From Nakamurella deserti (lineage in GTDB: Bacteria > Actinomycetota > Actinomycetes > Mycobacteriales > Nakamurellaceae), in assembly GCF_003260015.1 (NCBI RefSeq), contig NZ_QCXS01000002.1, positions 2,294,001-2,358,000 of the forward strand: a DNA stretch of 64,000 nt. Direction: 5' to 3'. The notes beneath the pieces were generated by a model. It ran no database searches, was not told where the DNA came from, and saw nothing but the letters and a program-made list of their open reading frames with translations. How positions within the stretch are numbered: position 1 is the first letter of the stretch; every line of letters begins with the position of its first letter. Shown here piece after piece: positions 7,776 to 16,676 of this stretch. Both the position numbers and the translations under genes were made by a program.

Positions 7776-9200
7776 ATGGCTACCAGCTCGACGAACCCCC
7801 GCGCCGCCCGACCCACGTTCCGCTGTTCCGAGTGCGGTGCGGCGGCGGCGAAATGGCACGGCCGCTGCCCCGAGTGTCAGGCCTGGGGCAGCCTCGCCGA
7901 GGCGTCCCCGGTGGCCGGCAGCCTGCGCAAGGTCAGCGCCGGACCGACCAGCGGCGCGGCGCAGTCGATGCCCGACATCGACGCGACCGCCGTGCAGATG
8001 CGCGCCAGCGGGATCCGGGAGCTCGACCGGGTCCTGGGCGGCGGGCTGGTGCCCGGTTCGGTGACGCTACTCGCCGGTGAGCCGGGCGTCGGCAAGTCCA
8101 CACTGCTGCTCGCCGCCGCGCAGGCGTGGGCCGCGGCCGGCCACGGACGCGCCCTGATCATCACCGGCGAGGAATCCGCGGCCCAGGTCCGGCTCCGTGC
8201 CGAGCGGATCGGCGCGATGCACCCCGCGGTCTTCCTGGCCGCGGAGACGGAACTGTCGGCGGCGTTGTCCCACATCGAGACCGTGGCGCCGACGTTCCTC
8301 ATCGTCGACTCCGTGCAGACGGTGGCGGCGGCCGAGGTCGACGGCAGCAGCGGCGGGGTGACACAGATCCGGGCGGTCGCGTCCGCGCTGATCGCCGTGG
8401 CCAAGGCCCGCGGCATCGCCACCTTCCTCGTCGGACACGTCACCAAGGAAGGTGGCATCGCCGGTCCCCGGGTGCTCGAGCACCTCGTCGACGTGGTGCT
8501 GCACTTCGAGGGCGACCGGCAGTCCAGCCTCCGGTTGGTCCGCGGGGTGAAGAACCGCTTCGGGCCGTCCGACGAGGTCGGCTGCTTCCAGATGGTCGGG
8601 GCCGGCATCCTGTCCCTCGACGATCCGTCCGGGTTGTTCCTGTCCGCCCGGCGGCCGCACATCCCCGGCACCTGTTCGACCATCGCGATGGAGGGCCGGC
8701 GACCGCTGCCGGTGGAGATCCAGACCCTGGTCACACCGCGGTCCAAGGACGGCTACGGCCAGCGTTCGGCCGTCGGGCTGGCCGCCCCCCGGGTGGATCT
8801 CGTGTTGGCGGTGCTGCAGCGCTGGGGCGGCGTCGCGGTCAACACCTACGACGTGATGGCCGCCACGGTCGGTGGTGCCAAGCTGATCGAACCGTCCGCC
8901 GACCTCGCCCTCGGGATGGCGGTGTGGTCCTCGGCCCGCGACATCCCGCTCTCCCCGGGGCTGGTGGTGCTGGGCGAACTCGGGCTCTCCGCCGACGTGC
9001 GGCCGGTGGCTGGCCTCGACCGGCGGCTGGTGGAGGCACGCCGGCTGGGCTTCGACCACGCCATCGTGCCCGCGGGTACGGCGGTCGAGCGTCCCCTCGG
9101 CATGCGGGTGGATCAGGTCTCCGACCTCGGGGAGGCGTTGCGCGCCCAGGGCAACGACGCCGGAGTGGTGCACTGGCTGCGGGAGAAACGCGCCCGCTGA
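7776..9200 (+). CDS. radA: DNA repair protein RadA
   Basis: RadA is a RecA-like, DnaB-type helicase that promotes branch migration in recombinational repair. The 474-residue protein has the N-terminal C4 zinc finger (Cys17, Cys20, Cys31, Cys34), the Walker A loop GEPGVGKST from residue 101, the RadA-specific KNRFG motif at 259-263, and a Lon-protease-like C-terminal domain (YDVMAATVGGAKL onward). The length is normal. It lies upstream of disA as in Rv3585-Rv3586. In Bacillus, RadA and DisA are functionally linked. Confidence 0.96.
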   Translation: MATSSTNPRAARPTFRCSECGAAAAKWHGRCPECQAWGSLAEASPVAGSLRKVSAGPTSGAAQSMPDIDATAVQMRASGIRELDRVLGGGLVPGSVTLLAGEPGVGKSTLLLAAAQAWAAAGHGRALIITGEESAAQVRLRAERIGAMHPAVFLAAETELSAALSHIETVAPTFLIVDSVQTVAAAEVDGSSGGVTQIRAVASALIAVAKARGIATFLVGHVTKEGGIAGPRVLEHLVDVVLHFEGDRQSSLRLVRGVKNRFGPSDEVGCFQMVGAGILSLDDPSGLFLSARRPHIPGTCSTIAMEGRRPLPVEIQTLVTPRSKDGYGQRSAVGLAAPRVDLVLAVLQRWGGVAVNTYDVMAATVGGAKLIEPSADLALGMAVWSSARDIPLSPGLVVLGELGLSADVRPVAGLDRRLVEARRLGFDHAIVPAGTAVERPLGMRVDQVSDLGEALRAQGNDAGVVHWLREKRAR

Positions 9201-9650
9201 CCGGACGGGGTACGCCGACCATCGGACCCGCCGACCCCGGCACGGTGCGCCCGCCGCGGTGCGCCCCCGTACGGTGCGGCCTCAGCACGGTGCTTCCGCC
9301 GCCGCCGCAGGGCCCGCCCGACGCAGGCCGCACGAGCGGCGTCGCTCCGGTCGGCCCGGCGGCCGGGCGGCGTACGCGCGACGCCGGCCCCCGGCGTGAC
9401 CACCCGGTGCACCTCGGCGCGGATCCGGCCGGGACCGTCCGGAGGCCGGCCGCCGGGGTGGGAGCCCCTAGACTGACACCGCGTCGGCCGGACCATCTCG
9501 GGGTGAGGTGGCACGGCACGCATGACCAGACACCGATCCGGCCGGTGTCTTTCCGCCGGAGGGACCGGCCGTGACCGCGGACGTGCCCGACGACCGGACC
9601 CGGCGCGGTGAGCAACCGTCGACCGGACCGCTGACGAGTGGACGAAAGGG
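9201..9650 (+). other. Intergenic region radA-disA with no recognised gene
   Basis: These 450 bp hold no recognisable gene on either strand. A TAGACT hexamer at 9469-9474 could be a -10 element for disA, leaving a leader of roughly 175 bases, but no -35 partner is visible. No stable terminator hairpin after radA was found, so the two genes may be partly co-transcribed. Confidence 0.4.
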
Positions 9651-10742
9651 GTGGGGGTGGCCGAGCGAGCGTCCAGCCCGGCGTTGCGATCGGTGCTGAG
9701 CCGGTTGGCACCCGGCACCGACCTGCGTGAAGGGCTGGAGCGGATCCTGCGGGGCCGCACCGGTGCGCTCATCGTGCTCGGCTTCGACAAGCCCGTCGAG
9801 GACATCTGCGACGGCGGCTTCCAGATCAACATCGACTTCTCGCCGACGCGCGTGCGGGAGCTGTCCAAGATGGACGGCGCCGTCATCCTCAACGACAGTG
9901 CCAGCCGCATCCTGCGTGCCAACGTCCAGCTGATGCCCGACCCCGCCATCCCGACGGCCGAGTCCGGCACCCGACACCGCACCGCCGAACGCACCGCACT
10001 GCAGACCGGTCTCCCGGTGATCTCGGTCAGCCACTCGATGTCGATCATCAGCCTGTACTACGACGGCATCCGTTACGTGCTGGCCGATCCGTCGACCATC
10101 CTGGCCCGGGCGAACCAGGCGCTGGCGACCCTGCAGCGTTACCGGGCCCGGCTCGACGAGGTGGCCCAGCAGCTCTCGGCGCTGGAGATCGAGGACTTCA
10201 CCACATTGCGGGACGTCACCACCGTGGTGCAGCGGCTGTTGATGGTGCGCCGCATCGCCAACGAGATCGCCAGCGACGTCGCTGAACTCGGCACCGACGG
10301 GCGCCTCCCCGCACTGCAGCTGGACGAGTTGACCAGCACCATCGAGGACACCCGGGTGCTGCTGGTCCGCGACTACCTGCCCGACGGCCTCGACCGGTCG
10401 GAGACCGACGTGCTCGACGCCCTCGAGGAGATCGACGAGACCGCCCTGCTCGACCTGCACTCCATCGCCCGTGACCTCGGGTACGCCATCAACCCGGACG
10501 TCCTGGACATGCACGTCAGCCCGCGTGGGTACCGGCTGCTCGCCGCGATCCCCCGGGTGCCGCAGGCCATCCAGGACCGCCTCATCGCCCACTTCCACAA
10601 CCTGCAGGGGCTGCTCGCTGCTACCGCCGGCGACCTGCAGGAGGTCGAGGGCGTCGGCGAGGCGCGGGCGCGGGTGGTCCGCGAGGGCCTGTCCCGGGTG
10701 GCCGAGTCCTCGATCGTCGACCGGTACGGCGCCACCCTCTGA
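9651..10742 (+). CDS. disA: DNA integrity scanning protein DisA (diadenylate cyclase)
   Basis: DisA condenses two ATP into c-di-AMP and stops when its octamer meets branched DNA. The 363 residues show the N-terminal DAC domain with the catalytic MDGA (Asp75-Gly76-Ala77) and the RHRTAER motif (from Arg108). A helical spine follows, then a C-terminal helix-hairpin-helix DNA-binding domain ([20 protein letters not shown]). All catalytic residues are present, so it should be active. The GTG at 9651 is used. A second in-frame GTG at 9657 has better spacing from AAAGGGG and is equally plausible. Confidence 0.95.
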   Translation: MGVAERASSPALRSVLSRLAPGTDLREGLERILRGRTGALIVLGFDKPVEDICDGGFQINIDFSPTRVRELSKMDGAVILNDSASRILRANVQLMPDPAIPTAESGTRHRTAERTALQTGLPVISVSHSMSIISLYYDGIRYVLADPSTILARANQALATLQRYRARLDEVAQQLSALEIEDFTTLRDVTTVVQRLLMVRRIANEIASDVAELGTDGRLPALQLDELTSTIEDTRVLLVRDYLPDGLDRSETDVLDALEEIDETALLDLHSIARDLGYAINPDVLDMHVSPRGYRLLAAIPRVPQAIQDRLIAHFHNLQGLLAATAGDLQEVEGVGEARARVVREGLSRVAESSIVDRYGATL

Positions 10743-11129
10743 CAGTGCTCCGAGCGGCGTCGGGCGGCTGAACCCACGCCTTCGAACCTGACGCCCACGG
10801 TCGATTGAACCGTCGACGGCTCAGCGACGTGTCACCCGGTGGGTGCCACCGGCACCCGGACGGGACACAGCCGCCTCTGCATCTCCACAGCTGTTTCCCC
10901 GGACCACCACCACCACGACTGGATACCCTGGCTGTCCATGGTCGCCCTGGCCGGCCACCGAGTCGACCGCCGAACCATCCGCCAGGCAGCACCGCACCGC
11001 CGCAGTCCGCACCACCGGACATCCAGCATCGCCTCAGCACCGGGTCGTCAGACCACCCCGCCACCACCGCACCCGCACCACACCGCCGCACTACCAGCAC
11101 CGCACCACCGCGCTCCCAGCAGCACCGGA

Positions 11130-11210
11130 CCGCCGCAGTCCCACCACCGCACCAGCTCCGCACCGCCGCAGTCCGACCACCGCACCAGCTCCGCACCGCC
11201 GCGCCACCAG
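11130..11210 (+). repeat. 33-bp direct repeats in CAC-rich intergenic DNA
   Basis: A 33-bp unit beginning CCGCCGCAGTCC and containing ACCACCGCACCAGCTCCG recurs at 11130 and 11163. A partial third copy starts at 11196. It lies in a 600-bp gap (10743-11345) between disA and the Rieske gene, whose plus strand is dominated by CAC, CCG and CCA triplets from about 10900 to 11260. No gene is recognised in the gap. Confidence 0.75.
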
Positions 11211-11345
11211 CACCGCACTTCCCGCACCACGAGCACCGCACGCCGCACCGTCCGCCTGCCGGGGCTCCGCTCCGTCCGCGGTCACCGCTCACCACCAGGC
11301 CCTGCTCGCACCGACCCCGTGTCCGCACCCCCGATGGGAATCCCG

Positions 11346-11966
11346 ATGACCCAGACCGAACCCCGCCCCGCCACCGGCGCCGAGACCACCGACCACGGCT
11401 GCGCCTGCGCCGCTCCGTGCGGCTCCCGCGGCCGCTCCGTCACCCGCCGCACCGCGATCGGGGCGGGGGTCGTCGCCGGCGCCGCTTTCGTGACCGCCTG
11501 TGGCAGCAGCGACCCGGGCACGGCCACCCTCACCTCGAGCTCCAGCACCTCGTCCACCACCTCGTCCGCGACCGCGCCCGGAAGCTCGTCGCCGTCGAGC
11601 ACCGCCGCCGGCACCACGGCCGGCACCACCGCGGAGGCGTCGAGCACCGGCAGCGCCGCCCCGGCCCCGTCGGGCACCGAGATCGCCAAGCTGGCCGACG
11701 TCCCCTCCGGCGGTTCGCTGATCGTGGAGAACGGTGGCGACAAGATCGCCCTGGCCCGCAACGCCGACGGCTCCGTGGTCGCGCACTCGGCCATCTGCAC
11801 CCACCAGGGCTGCGCGGTGAACGCCGACGGCGCCGTCCTCGCCTGCCCGTGCCACGGGTCCACCTTCGACGCCTTCAGCGGCGCCGCCACCAAGGGTCCG
11901 GCCACCGCCGCGCTCGAAACGCTTTCCGTCGAGGTCAGCGGCGACGCCGTCTACCTCACCGCCTGA
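11346..11966 (+). CDS. Rieske [2Fe-2S] lipoprotein with twin-arginine signal
   Basis: The 206-residue protein starts with a Cys-rich cytoplasmic stretch. A twin-arginine signal follows (SVTRRTAIGAGVV), ending in a lipobox-like FVTACG (Cys52), then a 60-residue Ser/Thr-rich linker. The C-terminal Rieske domain has both ligand boxes: CTHQGC (Cys151, His153, disulfide Cys156) and CPCHG (Cys167, Cys169, His170). It should be exported folded with its cluster by Tat and anchored outside. No cytochrome b/c or oxygenase gene is adjacent, so it is not an ordinary bc1 Rieske subunit. It may be a stand-alone electron carrier. An ATG at 11334 is an alternative start. Confidence 0.9.
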   Translation: MTQTEPRPATGAETTDHGCACAAPCGSRGRSVTRRTAIGAGVVAGAAFVTACGSSDPGTATLTSSSSTSSTTSSATAPGSSSPSSTAAGTTAGTTAEASSTGSAAPAPSGTEIAKLADVPSGGSLIVENGGDKIALARNADGSVVAHSAICTHQGCAVNADGAVLACPCHGSTFDAFSGAATKGPATAALETLSVEVSGDAVYLTA

Positions 11967-11980
11967 GCCCGCCCGCCCCC

Positions 11981-12005
11981 GGACCCGGCGTCGACGCCCG
12001 GGTCC
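11981..12005 (+). terminator. Hairpin after the Rieske gene
   Basis: GGACCCGG at 11981 and CCGGGTCC at 11998 pair around the self-complementary CGTCGACG, giving about 12 bp with one bulge. It lies 15 bases after the Rieske stop. There is no U tract, as is usual at this GC content. Confidence 0.5.
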
Positions 12006-12163
12006 GCGGCGGCGCTCCGCCCCGTGCCGGCGGTCTCCGCGGAGCTGCACGTCACGGTCGGCCCCGTACGGCGGCCCGGAGCCCGGCCGGCGGTGCCGCG
12101 CACACAGCCGACTCACAGCTCCCACCCAGCCCGCACCGTGGTGCCGGAGCGGAGGATTGCCCC

Positions 12164-12922
12164 ATGAGCACTCCGGCGACGTCCAGCACCGCCACGCCCG
12201 GCCCCGGTTCGGCCCCCATCCGGGGCATCGACGGCCGCCCCGTCCGCGCCCTCGTCGTCGATGACGAGCCGACGTTGGCCGAGCTGGTCGGGATGGCCCT
12301 GCGTTACGAGGGCTGGGAGATCCGCACGGCGGCCAGCGGCACCGCCGCCGTCCAGGCCGCCCGCGAATTCCGGCCCGACGTCATCGTGCTCGACGTGATG
12401 CTGCCCGACTTCGACGGCATGGAGGTGCTGCGGCGCGTCCGGGCCGACGGGGAGCTGGCACCCGTGCTGTTCCTCACCGCCCGCGACGCGGTGGAGGACC
12501 GCATCGCCGGTCTCACCGCAGGCGGTGACGACTACGTGACCAAGCCGTTCTCGCTGGAGGAGCTGGTGCTGCGACTGCGTGCCCTGCTGCGGCGTGGCAA
12601 GAGCGCGGTGCCGACCGAGAACTCGATGATCGTCGTCGGCGATCTCACCCTCGACGAGGACAGCCGGGAGGTGCGCCGCGGCGACGACCTCATCCCGCTC
12701 ACCGCCACCGAGTTCGAGCTGTTGCGGTTCCTGATGCGCAACGCCAAGCGGGTGCTGTCCAAGGCCCAGATCCTGGACCGGGTGTGGAACTACGACTTCG
12801 GCGGTCAGGCCAACATCGTCGAGCTCTACATCTCCTACCTGCGCAAGAAGATCGACTCCGGCCGCGAGCCGATGATCCACACGATGCGCGGGTTCGGATA
12901 CGTCCTCAAGCCCGCCTCCTGA
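12164..12922 (+). CDS. OmpR-family response regulator
   Basis: This is a 252-residue two-component response regulator with a receiver domain and a winged-helix DNA-binding domain (about residues 150-250, with the LTATEFELLRFLMRN and RGFGYVLK signatures). In the receiver, the acidic pair is Asp33-Asp34, the phospho-acceptor is Asp77 in VLDVMLP, and the TKPF lysine motif is present. A 25-residue Ser/Thr/Pro-rich extension precedes the receiver. The ATG has GGAGG nine bases upstream. It is followed after 9 bp by the sensor kinase gene, so the two form one operon. It resembles the TcrA/TrcR group; its targets are unknown. Confidence 0.92.
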   Translation: MSTPATSSTATPGPGSAPIRGIDGRPVRALVVDDEPTLAELVGMALRYEGWEIRTAASGTAAVQAAREFRPDVIVLDVMLPDFDGMEVLRRVRADGELAPVLFLTARDAVEDRIAGLTAGGDDYVTKPFSLEELVLRLRALLRRGKSAVPTENSMIVVGDLTLDEDSREVRRGDDLIPLTATEFELLRFLMRNAKRVLSKAQILDRVWNYDFGGQANIVELYISYLRKKIDSGREPMIHTMRGFGYVLKPAS

Positions 12923-12931
12923 GCCACCCCG

Positions 12932-14521
12932 ATGACCCCCGCCGCCACCGCCGCTCCCCCGCCCCCGGAGGCCCCGCCCGCCCCCGGCTCCCCCGCCGAC
13001 GGGCCGCTCCCGGGGCGTCGCCGGCGGCCGCTCCGGCTGCGCACGAAGCTGATCGCGGCCGCCGTGCTGTTGGTACTGCTCGTCTGCGGGGTCACCGGGG
13101 TGGCCACCCAGCTCTCTCTGACGCACTACCTGACCTCACAGGTCGACCAGCGACTGCAGCCCTTCGCCCAGGACCGACCCCAGGACGGCGACGGGTCGGG
13201 ACCCTTCGACTTCACCGGCAGCTGCACCGGCGTGGTCCCGCCCGACCGCACCCCCGGCCGTGGCGGGCCGGGCTTCACCGACACCCTCGGCGCCACGCTC
13301 CTCGACGGCCGGGTCGTGACGGCCGGGCTCCTCACCCGGGACGGGTGCGTCACGGTGAGCGCCGACGCCGCGGCGGGGTTGACCGACGTCGCGGACCAGA
13401 CCCGGCCGGTCACGGTGACCATCGACGGCTACGGCGACTTCCGGGTGCTGGGCACCACGACGGGCGGCACCACCACCGTCGTCGGACTGCCGCTGGCACG
13501 GGAGCAGGCCACCGCCGGGCAACTCGTCCGGACGCTGCTCATCGTGATGGCCACGGCCCTGCTCGTCGCCGCCGCCGGCGCCTACGTCATCGTCCGGCGG
13601 ACCCTGCGCCCGCTGGACCGGGTGGCCGCCACCGCGCACCTGGTCGCCACCATGCCGCTGCACCGCGGGGAGGTCGACCTGGGGATCCGGGTCCCGCCCG
13701 GCGACACCGACCCGCGCACCGAGGTGGGGCAGGTCGGGGCGGCCCTGAACCGGATGCTGGGCCACGTGTCCACGGCCCTCGAACGCAGGCAGGCCAGCGA
13801 GACCCAGGTCCGCCGCTTCGTCGCCGACGCCTCCCACGAGCTGCGGACCCCGCTGGCCGCGATCCGCGGTTACACCGAGCTCGCCCGGCGCGGTGACGTC
13901 GACCGCGACACCGTCGCCCACGCGCTGTCGCGGGTCGACTCGGAGTCGGTGCGGATGTCGGTGCTGGTCGATGACCTGCTGCTGCTGGCCCGGCTGGACG
14001 CGGGGCGACCGCCGGCCGCCGACGAGGTGGATCTGACGCTGCTGGCCCTGGACGTGGTCAGCGACGCCCGGGTGGCGGGGCCGGAGCACGTCTGGCGGTT
14101 GGACCTGCCCGCCGAGCCGGTCGCGGTCACCGGCGAGCAACTGCGGCTGCACCAGGTGCTGGCCAACCTGCTGACCAACGCCCGGACCCACACCCCACCC
14201 GGGACGACGGTCACGACCGGGGTGGCCCTCGTCGACGGCGAGGTCCAGCTGACCGTCACCGACGACGGACCGGGCATCGATCCGGCGTTGCTGCCGGGCG
14301 TCTTCGGCCGTTTCGTCCGGGGCGACTCGTCCCGGTCCCGGCAGGCCGGTTCCACCGGATTGGGTCTGGCCATCGTCCGCGCCGTGGTCACCGCGCACGG
14401 AGGCCGGGTGGAGGTCGACAGCCGCCCGGGACGCACCCGGTTCACGGTGTCCCTGCCGCCGCACGGCAGCGACCCGGTCAGCCCACCGGATGCGCGGCCA
14501 GCACCTCCTGCGCGAGGGTGA
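12932..14521 (+). CDS. Two-component sensor histidine kinase
   Basis: This 529-residue membrane kinase is the partner of the preceding regulator. It has a proline-rich cytoplasmic N-terminus and a first membrane helix (residues 39-58). An extracellular sensor domain of about 140 residues contains one Cys pair (Cys98, Cys139). A second helix (200-222) leads to a HAMP domain, the HisKA box ASHELRTPLAAIRGY with His302, and a HATPase domain with NLLTNA, DDGPGID and GSTGLGLAIV. All kinase motifs are intact. Its last 44 bp overlap the end of the convergent macrodomain gene. Confidence 0.92.
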   Translation: MTPAATAAPPPPEAPPAPGSPADGPLPGRRRRPLRLRTKLIAAAVLLVLLVCGVTGVATQLSLTHYLTSQVDQRLQPFAQDRPQDGDGSGPFDFTGSCTGVVPPDRTPGRGGPGFTDTLGATLLDGRVVTAGLLTRDGCVTVSADAAAGLTDVADQTRPVTVTIDGYGDFRVLGTTTGGTTTVVGLPLAREQATAGQLVRTLLIVMATALLVAAAGAYVIVRRTLRPLDRVAATAHLVATMPLHRGEVDLGIRVPPGDTDPRTEVGQVGAALNRMLGHVSTALERRQASETQVRRFVADASHELRTPLAAIRGYTELARRGDVDRDTVAHALSRVDSESVRMSVLVDDLLLLARLDAGRPPAADEVDLTLLALDVVSDARVAGPEHVWRLDLPAEPVAVTGEQLRLHQVLANLLTNARTHTPPGTTVTTGVALVDGEVQLTVTDDGPGIDPALLPGVFGRFVRGDSSRSRQAGSTGLGLAIVRAVVTAHGGRVEVDSRPGRTRFTVSLPPHGSDPVSPPDARPAPPARG

Positions 14522-15008
14522 AGGTGGCCTGGTCGTACAGCACCAGCACCACCCGCTCGACAGCGGTGTCGGCGGCGCGCACCGCGGTCAGGGCCTGCAG
14601 CACGGCGTCGTCCTTCGGCCAGCCGTAGGCGCCCGCCGAGATCAACGGGAAGGCCACCGCCCCGGCGCCGACGCGGTCGGCGACGGCGAGGCTGCGCAGA
14701 TAGCAGGACCGCAGGGTCGCGGACCGGTCGATGGCGGGATCGTGCACCGGGCCGACCGTGTGGATCACCCAGCGGCAGCCCAGCCGGCCGGCGGTGGTGG
14801 CGACGGCGTCACCGGCGGGCAACCCGTCCGGGTAGGTGGTCCGACGCAGTTCACGGCACTCCCGCAGGATCGCACCGCCGCCGGCCCGGTGGATGGCCCC
14901 GTCCACGCCGGCGCCGCCGAGCAGCGTCGAGTTCGCCGCGTTCACGATCGCGTCGACGGATTCACAGATCATCCCGGTGATGTCACCGGTGACCAGTTGC
15001 AGCTGCAT
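14478..15008 (-). CDS. Macrodomain protein, O-acetyl-ADP-ribose deacetylase type
   Basis: The 176 residues form a single macrodomain that binds ADP-ribose: LQLVTGDIT at the start, VDAIVNAANSTLLGGAGVDGAIH with the catalytic Asn/Asp region, a VIHTVGP strand, and the AFPLISAGAYGWP loop. It closely follows the MacroD/YmdB pattern, enzymes that hydrolyse O-acetyl-ADP-ribose and remove ADP-ribose from acidic side chains. It ends 2 bp from the HAD phosphatase gene upstream, which suggests co-transcription. Its 3' end overlaps the sensor kinase gene on the other strand. Confidence 0.93.
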   Translation of the reverse strand: MQLQLVTGDITGMICESVDAIVNAANSTLLGGAGVDGAIHRAGGGAILRECRELRRTTYPDGLPAGDAVATTAGRLGCRWVIHTVGPVHDPAIDRSATLRSCYLRSLAVADRVGAGAVAFPLISAGAYGWPKDDAVLQALTAVRAADTAVERVVLVLYDQATFTLAQEVLAAHPVG

Positions 15009-15010
15009 GC

Positions 15011-15676
15011 TCAGCGGCTACGCAGGCAGACCCCGATGCGCGTCCCGTCGACCCGCATCTCGACCTCGGTGAGGTCGGCGACACTGGGCACCCCGAGATC
15101 GGAGTGCGTGGTGCGCAGGCCGAGGACCATGGCCCCGCTGGCCAGGCCGGAGGCGACGCCGGCGGGAGCGTCCTCGACGACGAGGCACCGCTTCGACTCG
15201 AACCCGAGTCGCTTCGCGGCCAGCACGTACGGAGCGGGGTCGGGTTTGCCCACGGCCACGTCGTCGGCGGTGATCAGCTCACCGGGCATGGGCAGACCGG
15301 CCGCGGCGATGCGCCCGGTGGCCAGCCGTCGGGTGCCGCTGGTGACGATCGCCCACCGGTCGCGTGGCAGCACACTGAGCACGGCCAGCGCGCCGGGGAT
15401 CGGCACGACACCGTCGAAATCGGACGCCTCGATGTCACCGAGCCAGGTGTTGACCTCCTCCACCTCGGCCGCAGACGCGTCGGGCATCAACCGGGCGAGC
15501 GTCTGGCGGGCCGGGACACCGTGGTACATCCCCTGCAGCGAGCCGAAATCCAGGCCCAACCGGTCGGCCAGCAGACTCCAGCTCCGGTCCACGCTGCCGG
15601 TCGAATCGGCGAGGGTGCCGTCGAGGTCGAACAAGACAGCGTCGACGGTGATGTGCATCTTCGTAGTCTGCGGCAT
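15011..15676 (-). CDS. HAD-superfamily sugar-phosphatase-like hydrolase
   Basis: This 221-residue haloacid-dehalogenase phosphatase has a cap domain. Motif I is DLDGTLADS, motif II is VTSGT, motif III is the GKPDPAPY lysine, and motif IV is VVEDAPAGV. The cap between motifs I and II is helical, as in beta-phosphoglucomutase or 2-deoxyglucose-6-phosphatase relatives. An internal ATG at 15658 (MHITVDAVLFDLDG) is the more likely start by family length. Its neighbour is the macrodomain gene 2 bp downstream. The substrate is not predictable. Confidence 0.9.
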   Translation of the reverse strand: MPQTTKMHITVDAVLFDLDGTLADSTGSVDRSWSLLADRLGLDFGSLQGMYHGVPARQTLARLMPDASAAEVEEVNTWLGDIEASDFDGVVPIPGALAVLSVLPRDRWAIVTSGTRRLATGRIAAAGLPMPGELITADDVAVGKPDPAPYVLAAKRLGFESKRCLVVEDAPAGVASGLASGAMVLGLRTTHSDLGVPSVADLTEVEMRVDGTRIGVCLRSR

Positions 15677-15940
15677 CGCTGCGGCGCTCCATTACCGTGA
15701 CGGGCGCCCTGACGAAGATGACGACGCTCCGGAGCCGGATCGACACCCTGCGTGCCTCGGCCGGCTGATTATGCCTCTCGGACGATCCTCGCATCGCCGC
15801 GGACGCGCGCACAGGCGGCAGACGAGTGGAATCAACGACGCCGCCCGCGGGTTGACCCTGACGGCAGCGCCGAGCGCGGTCGCCGGCGTCCGCCGGACGG
15901 TCCCCGCGCCGGCCGAGCGGGAACGGATGTGGCGTCGATG

Positions 15941-16234
15941 ATGCGAGCAGTGTGGAACGGGACGGTCCTCGCCGAGTCCCCCACGACGGTGCAGGTGGAG
16001 GGGAACCACTACTTCCCCGCCGACTCGATCCGGCGTGAGCACTTCACCGGCAGTGCGACCACGACGGTGTGTCCGTGGAAGGGCACCGCGAGCTACTACT
16101 CGGTCGTCGTGGACGGCGACACCAACCCCGACGCCGCCTGGTACTACCCCCAGCCCAAGGACGCGGCTGCGGAGATCAAGGACCACGTCGCGTTCTGGCG
16201 CGGCGTGACCGTCGAGAGCGTCCCGGCCCGATGA
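15941..16234 (+). CDS. DUF427 family protein
   Basis: The 97-residue protein matches the DUF427 fold: MRAVWNGTVLAES at the start, VEGNHYFP, then VCPWKGTASYYSV and an AAWYYPQPK end. DUF427 proteins are common in actinobacteria and have no established biochemical role. A second ATG directly upstream (15938) is possible. Its stop overlaps the start of the glutaredoxin gene (ATGA), so the two are translationally coupled and may act together in redox metabolism. That link is inferred only from coupling. Confidence 0.88.
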   Translation: MRAVWNGTVLAESPTTVQVEGNHYFPADSIRREHFTGSATTTVCPWKGTASYYSVVVDGDTNPDAAWYYPQPKDAAAEIKDHVAFWRGVTVESVPAR

Positions 16235-16488
16235 CCGCCGCCGCGACCCCGGTCATCGACTTCCTGTGGCGTCCCGGCTGTGGCTTCTGCGCGGCGCTGC
16301 ACCGGCGGCTGACCGCCGCGGGGGTCGAGATGCGGGAGTTCAACATCTGGGAGGACGACGACGCCGCGGCCCGGGTGCGGGCGGCGACCGGTGGCAACGA
16401 GACGGTGCCGACGGTCTACGTCGGTGACCACTCGATGGTCAACCCGAGCCTGGACGACGTCCTGGCGGCCATCGGCCGCACCAGCTGA
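16231..16488 (+). CDS. Mycoredoxin/glutaredoxin-like protein
   Basis: The 85 residues form a thioredoxin fold with the active site CGFC (in WRPGCGFCAALHRRL), a TVPTVYVG cis-proline segment and a C-terminal helix. The size and motif fit mycoredoxin-1, which reduces mycothiol-mixed disulfides in actinobacteria, although the usual motif there is CGYC. Start and upstream stop overlap as ATGA. Confidence 0.88.
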   Translation: MTAAATPVIDFLWRPGCGFCAALHRRLTAAGVEMREFNIWEDDDAAARVRAATGGNETVPTVYVGDHSMVNPSLDDVLAAIGRTS

Positions 16489-16565
16489 GCCCCGGGCACC
16501 GGGTGCCGGCGGGGACGCGACCGTCCACCCGCCGGTTCCGGTGCCGCCGGAGTGCGCCGAGCCAT

Positions 16566-16571
16566 TACCCT
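16566..16571 (+). promoter_or_regulatory. Candidate -10 element of tRNA-Arg
   Basis: TACCCT lies eight bases before the mature 5' end of the tRNA and fits TANNNT. It is assigned by position only. Confidence 0.35.
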
Positions 16572-16579
16572 GGCTGTGC

Positions 16580-16652
16580 GCCTCCGTAGCTCAGGGGATA
16601 GAGCAACGCACTCCTAACGCGTTGGTCGCAGGTTCGAATCCTGCCGGGGGCA
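16580..16652 (+). tRNA. tRNA-Arg (anticodon CCU)
   Basis: A 73-base cloverleaf can be folded by eye. The acceptor arms GCCTCCG and CGGGGGC pair along seven positions (one G-U). The D-arm is GCTC with GAGC, and the anticodon loop CTCCTAA gives CCU. The T-arm is GCAGG, TTCGAAT, CCTGC, and the discriminator is A. No CCA is encoded. CCU reads AGG, a rare codon at this GC. No integrase or att-like duplication of the 3' end is seen nearby. Confidence 0.95.
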
Positions 16653-16676
16653 CGCAGAACGTCGCGTGGCGGACGC

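Noticed and set aside
16580-16652. tRNA-Arg as an integration site of a genomic island
   Set aside because: No integrase, no duplicated tRNA 3' end and no change of base composition were seen around it.
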